Shown: positions 7,601-10,616 of the stretch, in pieces | Position numbering within the stretch: position 1 is the stretch's first letter | Layout: every line of letters begins with the position of its first letter | Origin: JALYNX01 sp040905925 | GTDB taxonomy: Bacteria > Actinomycetota > Acidimicrobiia > Spongiisociales > ZC4RG35 | DNA length: 10,616 nt | NCBI GenBank assembly: GCA_040905925.1 | Contig: JBBDQO010000023.1 | Span: forward strand, 1-10,616 | Reading direction: 5' to 3' | Made by a program: the position numbers and the translations under genes | The notes under the pieces: model-generated | The model's database searches: none | Told to the model about the DNA's origin: nothing | What the model saw: the letters and a program-made list of their open reading frames with translations, nothing else

Positions 7601-7920
7601 CTGCGGCCCCTCCGCAACCGGCCCCGAGCGCCCTTGGTTCGGGCGTGACGCAGTTGATCCCACTCCTGGGCCCGGGTCACCGGGTCGTTGACGCCCCTGG
7701 GGTCGGCCTCCAGGCCGATCTCCACTCCGTAGATGGCGGGCAACCCCGTCTCCTTGGCGGTCTGCCAGAACCGGGAGACCCCGTAAAACCCGTCGTGGTC
7801 GGTGACCGCCAGCGCCTCGTAACCCAGCTCGATGGCCCGCTCCACCAGGTCCTCGGGATGGGAAGCCCCGTCGAGAAACGAGAAGTTGGTGTGACAGTGC
7901 AGTTCGGCGTACCCGCTCAC
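4603..7920 (-). CDS. dnaE2: Error-prone DNA polymerase III alpha subunit DnaE2 (ImuC)
   Basis: Translated from the GTG at 7920 this is 1105 residues, normal for DnaE2. It starts with a PHP domain, YAELHCHTNFSFLDGAS (His8, His10) and TDHDGFYGV (Asp41-Asp43). The palm follows: RGSGADSA (398-405), PDIDIDFE (436-443) with the catalytic Asp pair, RREEVIQY, and VKFDLLGLG with the third catalytic Asp near 583. A helix-hairpin-helix-like region precedes a C-terminal OB fold (about 1017-1093), and the chain ends SRDFR as DnaE2 proteins often do. DnaE2 performs translesion synthesis with ImuA'/ImuB during the SOS response; neither partner gene is in this window. An arginine-rich insert (about 94-115) sits inside the PHP domain. 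The start could be the ATG at 7941, but that codon lies inside the LexA palindrome and the -10-like TATGAT lies after it, so GTG 7920 fits better. Regulation by LexA is strongly implied. Confidence 0.93.
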   Translation of the reverse strand: MSGYAELHCHTNFSFLDGASHPEDLVERAIELGYEALAVTDHDGFYGVSRFWQTAKETGLPAIYGVEIGLEADPRGVNDPVTRAQEWDQLRHARTKGARGRLRRGRSVRAHGSKPADLPETDHLVLLAGSPQGYRSLSNLITKAQLRGEKDHPVYVWDDLAEMAKNPDVHALTGCHFGAVPKAASGGDLGATIRESSRLRELFGARLHLELWHHGMPEDDPRNDLMWEVSQKLALPVVATNQVHYHQRQDAYLSEVLAAIGGRRTLALADGFRPASDERYLKHPGEMALRFARYPGAVARAGELGRRLAFDLGLVAPNLPDFPMPGHFQDEMDYLRHLTWEGARDVYAGSDDGIDPGARRRLEHELDIIEKLGFPGYFLVVKDIIDFARSQDIYCQIRGSGADSAVCRCLGLTRVDPIRLHLPFERFLSEERGRPPDIDIDFEADRREEVIQYCYRKYGRERAAMVANVITYRAKSVLRDVAKTFGFTQAQVDGLSKYVDTRDPAQLRLDTPLPEGMTSEMIFDICWRLDGFPRHLGIHSGGMVIADRPLWQVVPLEWGRMEGRTVLQWDKDDSAAVGIVKFDLLGLGMLNALHLAHDLIEDTHGIDIDLATIPQEPAIYRSITRADTVGLFQIESRAQMATLPKMKPKTFYDLAVEVALIRPGPIQGQSVHPYLRRRSGEEPVRYPHPSTEPILAKTLGVPIFQEQLMELARICAGFDGGQADRLRQAMTHKRSEKAMGKLQDDLYAGMAANGIVDAAADEIWEKLQGFAAFGFPESHSVSFAYIVYMSAWLRFHYPAEYLAGLLNAQPMGFYSPNSLVQDSQRHGVVVLGPDVNVSWHDCTIEPVEADRDEVVTYLGEQWRKGRGTVDDPMRLPVGVRMGLRYVRNLGEREVTRIEAARILGGLFESAEDLAFRTGLGVNALEGLAVSGALESIGLGRREGMWAAGALAEIDPERLALSPGVEAPELPGMSDEETHRADLWATGVSGRHPMSFVRDQMVGCLTAAQALEVERHRARVRVAGVVTHRQRPGTAKGVYFLNLEDETGLLNIVVLPDVWARHREVVRKSPALVIEGRLEFHDGVTNIVARSFEPIGVQTVQSRDFR

Positions 7921-7927
7921 CCACCGC

Positions 7928-7933
7928 ATCATA
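7928..7933 (-). promoter_or_regulatory. -10-like hexamer of dnaE2, leaderless layout
   Basis: On the minus strand TATGAT matches TATAAT at five of six positions. Seven bases separate it from the GTG at 7920, so transcription could begin at or next to the start codon. It directly abuts the LexA palindrome. No clear -35 hexamer was found 16-18 bases upstream. Confidence 0.5.
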
Positions 7934-7949
7934 TCGAACATATGTTCGA
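7934..7949. promoter_or_regulatory. LexA (SOS) box, perfect 16-bp palindrome
   Basis: TCGAACATATGTTCGA reads the same on both strands and contains CGAACATATGTTCG, an ideal match to the Gram-positive/actinobacterial LexA consensus CGAACRNRYGTTYG. It ends immediately before the -10-like hexamer of dnaE2, so bound LexA would block the polymerase. DnaE2 is a classical SOS gene, which supports the call. No second copy was seen in the window. Confidence 0.92.
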
Positions 7950-8027
7950 CGTGCGGAGCCTGCGTAATTGGGTTGTGCAGGGGTCATATACGGCCCTGTG
8001 CCTCCCAATTATGGGGTGGTTCCGCCC

Positions 8028-8897
8028 TCACCGCCCGGTGAACGAGAAGTGCATCCAGTCCTTGAGGGTATTCCAGTTCCCACCCCAGCCCCAGCCCATG
8101 TCGGCGAAGGCCTCGGTCACCACATCACCTTCGGTGATCATCCCGGGGCGAACGTCCTCCCGGTCGGTGTAGGCCGAGGCCAACTCGGGCAGCACCAGGT
8201 CCCCTTTCAGATACGGGTTGTGGAACGGGTTGACGTCCATCGCCAGGCCATATGCGTGCTGGGACCAGGAGGTAGACGCCACCGCGGGACGGCAGACGAA
8301 TGAGGTGGTGTCGTTCCAATCCCCGGTGGGAGGAGCGTCGATCTCCTCCTTGGTGATCACCCGCATCTGCTCGATCGGGAATCGGGCTTCGTGCATCATG
8401 CGGAACACTTCGACCACCTCTTCGGCGAAGTCCTGATTGATGATGATCTCCCCGGTGTGAAAACGGCCGTCGAATCCAAGGTGACTGACGGTCAAATAGG
8501 CCAGTTCATCAACGGCGACCGGGCATTCGGGTACCCAGCTGGAGCGGGCGAGGACATCGGGCGGAATAGAGCCAACGGTGAAGTGGAACTCATCATCGGT
8601 GGGCGGTGAGAGGACGTCTGGGGTCTCTAGCGCACGGGGGTCGAATTCTGGCGGCGTCGGCTGGGCCTCGCCATAGCCGTCGGGTCGGAGCGCCAACACC
8701 CGAGTGCCCATCCACTCGGGGCGGGCGAAAGGGTTGACGGTGGTGGTGGTCGCCGGGACCGTGGTCGTGGTCGGCGCCGACGTGGTCGTGGTCGTCGGCG
8801 GCTCAGCCGAGGTGGTGGTGAAGTTGGGAGCCGGTTCCTCACCAAGGAGTGAGCATGCCGACACCAGCGCCATGGCCACAAGCAAACCCCGTCGCAC
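8028..8897 (-). CDS. M15-family (VanY/CwlK-like) peptidoglycan peptidase lipoprotein
   Basis: The protein has 289 residues and starts at GTG 8897. It begins MRRGLLVAMALVSAC, a signal peptide with lipobox VSAC, so Cys15 should be the lipidated residue. A threonine-rich linker (27-54) follows, then a soluble domain of about 230 residues. The C-terminal third carries the M15 zinc site: SQHAYGLAMDVN with His214 and Asp221, and KDWMHFS with Asp280 as likely general base and His283. Enzymes of this fold trim peptidoglycan stem peptides, either as D,D-carboxypeptidases (VanY) or L-Ala-D-Glu peptidases (CwlK, phage endolysins); the sequence does not decide which. Cys125 and Cys202 could form an extracellular disulfide. 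The gene precedes dnaE2 on the same strand by about 107 bases. The gap contains the dnaE2 LexA box and its own -10, so the two are probably separately controlled. No Shine-Dalgarno is seen; a -10-like TAGGGT lies 6 bases before GTG. Confidence 0.88.
   Translation of the reverse strand: MRRGLLVAMALVSACSLLGEEPAPNFTTTSAEPPTTTTTSAPTTTTVPATTTTVNPFARPEWMGTRVLALRPDGYGEAQPTPPEFDPRALETPDVLSPPTDDEFHFTVGSIPPDVLARSSWVPECPVAVDELAYLTVSHLGFDGRFHTGEIIINQDFAEEVVEVFRMMHEARFPIEQMRVITKEEIDAPPTGDWNDTTSFVCRPAVASTSWSQHAYGLAMDVNPFHNPYLKGDLVLPELASAYTDREDVRPGMITEGDVVTEAFADMGWGWGGNWNTLKDWMHFSFTGR
8739..8819 (-). repeat. Low-complexity Thr-codon tract inside the M15 lipoprotein gene
   Basis: Repeated ACC/ACG/ACT codons (read as GTGGT and GTCGT runs on the plus strand) encode four runs of 3-5 threonines between residues 27 and 53. 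It is the coding basis of the extracytoplasmic linker and may be length-variable between strains. Confidence 0.7.
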
Positions 8898-8903
8898 CCC
8901 GGG

Positions 8904-8909
8904 ACCCTA
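8904..8909 (-). promoter_or_regulatory. -10-like hexamer of the M15 lipoprotein gene, leaderless layout
   Basis: On the minus strand TAGGGT is followed by CCCGGG and then the GTG start at 8897. The geometry mirrors the divergent PPOX gene (hexamer, CCCGGA, start). No -35 was identified. Both promoters share the 61-base intergenic gap (8898-8958). Confidence 0.4.
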
Positions 8910-8946
8910 ACCAGGCCTCGTCGGAAGCTGTTTCGACCGGGAGGCG

Positions 8947-8952
8947 TACGAT
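8947..8952 (+). promoter_or_regulatory. -10-like hexamer of the PPOX gene, leaderless layout
   Basis: TACGAT, then CCCGGA, then ATG at 8959. It fits the TANNNT pattern 6 bases before the start codon, with no Shine-Dalgarno sequence at a usable distance (GGGAGG at 8939-8944 is 14 bases away). No -35 was identified. Confidence 0.45.
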
Positions 8953-8958
8953 CCCGGA

Positions 8959-9387
8959 ATGAGCAAGATCTCACAATCGATCCGCGACCTGCTCGCCACC
9001 GGTCCGTTGGGCCACGTCGTCACCATCGACCTCGACGGGATGCCACACGTCACCCTGGCCTGGGTGGGTGTGGACGGAGACCAGCTGGTCTGGGCCACCT
9101 TCTTCGACCAATTCAAGATCGATTGTCTGCGCAGGGATCCACGAACCGCGATCTCCTTCCAGGCACACGAGCACACCGGCGAGGGCCTCCACCCCTATCT
9201 TGTGGTTCAGGGCAGGGCGCGCCTCGATGAAGGGGGCGCTCTCGAGGTGATGGATCGTCTCGCCGAGGCCTACATCGGCCCCGGAGCCAAATTCCCGATG
9301 CGTGACTTTCCCCCGGGACTCGTCATCCATGTCACCGTCGACCGCATCTACGGTGTCGGCCCATGGGTGGACACCGAGGACGGGTGA
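8959..9387 (+). CDS. PPOX-class, probably F420-dependent, oxidoreductase
   Basis: The protein has 142 residues and the split-barrel flavin/F420-binding fold of the pyridoxamine 5'-phosphate oxidase superfamily. Diagnostic stretches are LATGPLGHVVTIDLDGMPHVTLAWVG at the N-terminus (about 12-37), LVWATFF, then CLRRDPRTAISFQ (about 56-68) and PYLVVQGRARLDEGGA (about 79-94). The pattern of His-Val-Thr, Arg-Arg-Asp-Pro-Arg and Gly-Arg-Ala-Arg is typical of actinobacterial PPOX-class F420-dependent enzymes, which reduce diverse substrates in the cytosol. Use of F420 rather than FMN or heme is inferred from this pattern and was not tested. It diverges from the M15 lipoprotein. It precedes dodecin by 48 bases, close enough for one transcript although dodecin has its own ribosome site and a possible promoter. 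Confidence 0.85.
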   Translation: MSKISQSIRDLLATGPLGHVVTIDLDGMPHVTLAWVGVDGDQLVWATFFDQFKIDCLRRDPRTAISFQAHEHTGEGLHPYLVVQGRARLDEGGALEVMDRLAEAYIGPGAKFPMRDFPPGLVIHVTVDRIYGVGPWVDTEDG

Positions 9388-9424
9388 GAAGAAGCAGTCT
9401 CGCGTGACAACTAGCGTCGACCCC

Positions 9425-9430
9425 AGGAGG
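9425..9430 (+). promoter_or_regulatory. Strong ribosome binding site of dodecin
   Basis: AGGAGG lies 5 bases before the ATG at 9436. It is the best Shine-Dalgarno match in the window and contrasts with the four leaderless-looking genes. A TANNNT match, TAGCGT (9412-9417), just upstream could be a -10 for a separate dodecin transcript, but that is weak. Confidence 0.75.
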
Positions 9431-9435
9431 TAGCT

Positions 9436-9660
9436 ATGTCATCGATCACCAAGACCATCCGTCTCACAGGTCAGGCCGGTGACTCGATCGAAGACGCGGT
9501 TCGCACCGTGCTGGCACGGGCCGCAGCCACCATCTCCGACATCCAGAACTTCAAGATCGTCGAGGTCGGCGGCAAGGTGGACGAGTCCGGCGCCCCGACC
9601 TCGTTCTCGGTGACCCTCGACATCACCTTTGGGATCAAGGACCCAGTCGAACACGGATGA
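9436..9660 (+). CDS. Dodecin-family protein lacking canonical flavin-contact residues
   Basis: The protein has 74 residues with the beta-alpha-beta-beta layout of dodecin: ITKTIRLTGQ strand, SIEDAVRTVLARAAATI helix (about 17-33), FKIVEVGGKVDESG strand-turn, then TSFSVTLDITFGI. Dodecins assemble into hollow dodecamers that store or buffer flavins. The Trp of the canonical N-L-x-W-F-E motif, which stacks on the flavin ring, is Asn38 here. The Gln of the usual YQVTL strand is Ser58. Both positions are also unlike canonical dodecin in the mycobacterial Ca-binding relative SecE2 as I recall it. Flavin storage is therefore doubtful, and another ligand or a structural role is possible. A good AGGAGG site fixes the start. 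The stop overlaps the next gene's ATG (ATGA), so the two are translationally coupled. Confidence 0.85.
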   Translation: MSSITKTIRLTGQAGDSIEDAVRTVLARAAATISDIQNFKIVEVGGKVDESGAPTSFSVTLDITFGIKDPVEHG

Positions 9661-10616
9661 ACATCCCGCCTCCCGTTTCACTAGGGGACGGGGTTCATCT
9701 CATCCCGGCTCCACTCCCGTTCTCGAGCCCGGCTTGGGTGAACACCTACGCGGTCGAGGCCGGCGACGGCTTGCTTCTCCTCGACTGTGGCACCGACTGG
9801 GAGCCGGGGCGCCAAGCCCTCCATGACGGGTTTGCCCTGCTCGGCCTGGATGAATCGGCGGTTCATACCCTGGTGGTCACCCATCTCCACCTCGACCATG
9901 TCGGGATGTCGGCCCGCCTGGTCCGCGAATGGGGTTGTCGTTTCGTCATGCACCAGAACGCGGTGAAGCTCGTCGACCGCTACAACGACACCCCCGGTTA
10001 CGTCGAGCGTCTGTTGCGGATCGGGCAACTCAACGGGGTGCCTCCGCCGGTGCTGGCCAACCTCCCGACTCATGTAGGCGCCCGTCCCGACTACATGCCG
10101 CTGATCGACCCGCCGGATCACACGGTCGAAGACGGTGACTTGATCGATCTCGGGGCTGGGCGGTCCCTGGAGGTCCTGCACACCCCCGGCCACGAATCGG
10201 CGCACATCTGTCTGAGGGACACCCGGACCGGGGTCTTCTTCTCCGGCGATCATGTGCTCCCGAGGATCTCACCGGTGATCATGTACGACGAGGGTCTCGA
10301 TGATCCGCTCGGCATGTACCTCTCTTCACTCCAGAGGCTGCATCTGTTGGAGATCGGCCTCACCTATCCCGCACACGGGACCGTGATGGAGCATGGTGAC
10401 GAGAGGGTGCGCCAAATCCTGCTGCATCACGACCGGCGTCTGCTCGACATGGCCGAGTTGGTTCGGGCGTCCGATGCGAACGCGTGGACCGTCATGCTCA
10501 AGTCGTTCCGCCCCAACCTGACACCGCTGGAAGTCCGGCTCGCCTTTCTCGAGACCATCTCGCATCTCGAGCATCTCCGTCTCAGTGGCCGGGTGCAATT
10601 CGAGGAGCGAAACGGC
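9657..10616 (+). CDS. Metallo-beta-lactamase-fold hydrolase (3' end outside window)
   Basis: The frame opens with ATG at 9657 and stays open for 320 codons to the window edge, so the stop is not seen. Metal ligands of the MBL fold are all present: THLHLDHVG (His76, His78, Asp80, His81), HTPGHESAH (His179), FSGDHVL (Asp198) and YPAHG (His240). The HxHxDH plus late HTPGH, GDH and PAHG order identifies a dinuclear-zinc hydrolase of the LACTB2/hydroxyacylglutathione hydrolase-like branch. These enzymes cleave thioesters, lactones or phosphodiesters, and the substrate cannot be told. Residues after 250 form a helical C-terminal region with TVMLKSF and LEVRLAFLETISHL, the winged-helix-like tail found in some members. 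It overlaps dodecin by 4 bases (ATGA), an unusual operon partner. Confidence 0.9.
   Translation, partial: MNIPPPVSLGDGVHLIPAPLPFSSPAWVNTYAVEAGDGLLLLDCGTDWEPGRQALHDGFALLGLDESAVHTLVVTHLHLDHVGMSARLVREWGCRFVMHQNAVKLVDRYNDTPGYVERLLRIGQLNGVPPPVLANLPTHVGARPDYMPLIDPPDHTVEDGDLIDLGAGRSLEVLHTPGHESAHICLRDTRTGVFFSGDHVLPRISPVIMYDEGLDDPLGMYLSSLQRLHLLEIGLTYPAHGTVMEHGDERVRQILLHHDRRLLDMAELVRASDANAWTVMLKSFRPNLTPLEVRLAFLETISHLEHLRLSGRVQFEERNG

Noticed and set aside
7959..7981. Inverted repeat CCTGC/GCAGG between the M15 gene and dnaE2
   Set aside because: It is a 5-bp stem with a 13-base loop and no T-tract, too weak to call a terminator or operator beside the much clearer LexA box.
7978..7998. CAGGG/CCCTG hairpin downstream of the M15 gene
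   Set aside because: It has a 5-bp stem, 11-base loop and no U-run on the minus strand; likely chance in GC-rich DNA.
9681..10253. 190-codon minus-strand frame opposite the MBL hydrolase
   Set aside because: The plus strand carries all MBL metal ligands; the antisense frame shows no motif.

Overview
This is a GC-rich window with closely packed bacterial genes. An F420-type PPOX-fold reductase, a 13E12-type DUF222/HNH protein, a DnaE2 polymerase and a Bacillus/actinobacterial-style LexA box together suggest Actinomycetota. Threonine-rich linkers after the lipoboxes fit Acidimicrobiia-like lineages, but that placement is inference. No rRNA, tRNA, CRISPR array, insertion sequence or gene-free stretch longer than 150 bases was seen.

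Layout. Bases 3-1411 (+) hold the 3' end of a lipoate-protein ligase-like gene, then an unusual fusion of type II dehydroquinase (AroQ) to an alpha/beta hydrolase. The two genes overlap by one base. Bases 1500-2500 (+) hold a secreted or membrane-anchored transglycosylase-like protein and a DUF2237 protein. A minus-strand DUF222/HNH gene (2578-3639) follows, convergent with the DUF2237 gene and divergent from a threonine-rich lipoprotein of unknown function (3783-4592, +). Bases 4603-7920 (-) encode the damage-inducible polymerase DnaE2, with a perfect 16-bp LexA palindrome at its promoter. Upstream on the same strand is an M15-family peptidoglycan peptidase lipoprotein (8028-8897, -). Divergent from it is a plus-strand run: a PPOX-class oxidoreductase, a dodecin lacking the usual flavin-contact residues, and a metallo-beta-lactamase-fold hydrolase that runs off the window end.

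How it fits together. There is no single pathway across the window. Three themes can be supported: cell-envelope remodelling (transglycosylase, M15 peptidase, unknown lipoprotein), SOS mutagenesis (DnaE2 with its LexA box) and small cofactor or redox proteins (PPOX, dodecin). The regulatory signals are the most consistent feature. Four genes without a Shine-Dalgarno sequence (HNH, dnaE2, M15, PPOX) each have a TANNNT -10-like hexamer ending 6-7 bases before the start codon, the layout expected of leaderless transcripts. The strongest candidates for something undescribed are the AroQ-hydrolase fusion and the non-canonical dodecin. No convincing new multi-gene defence or mobile system was found.
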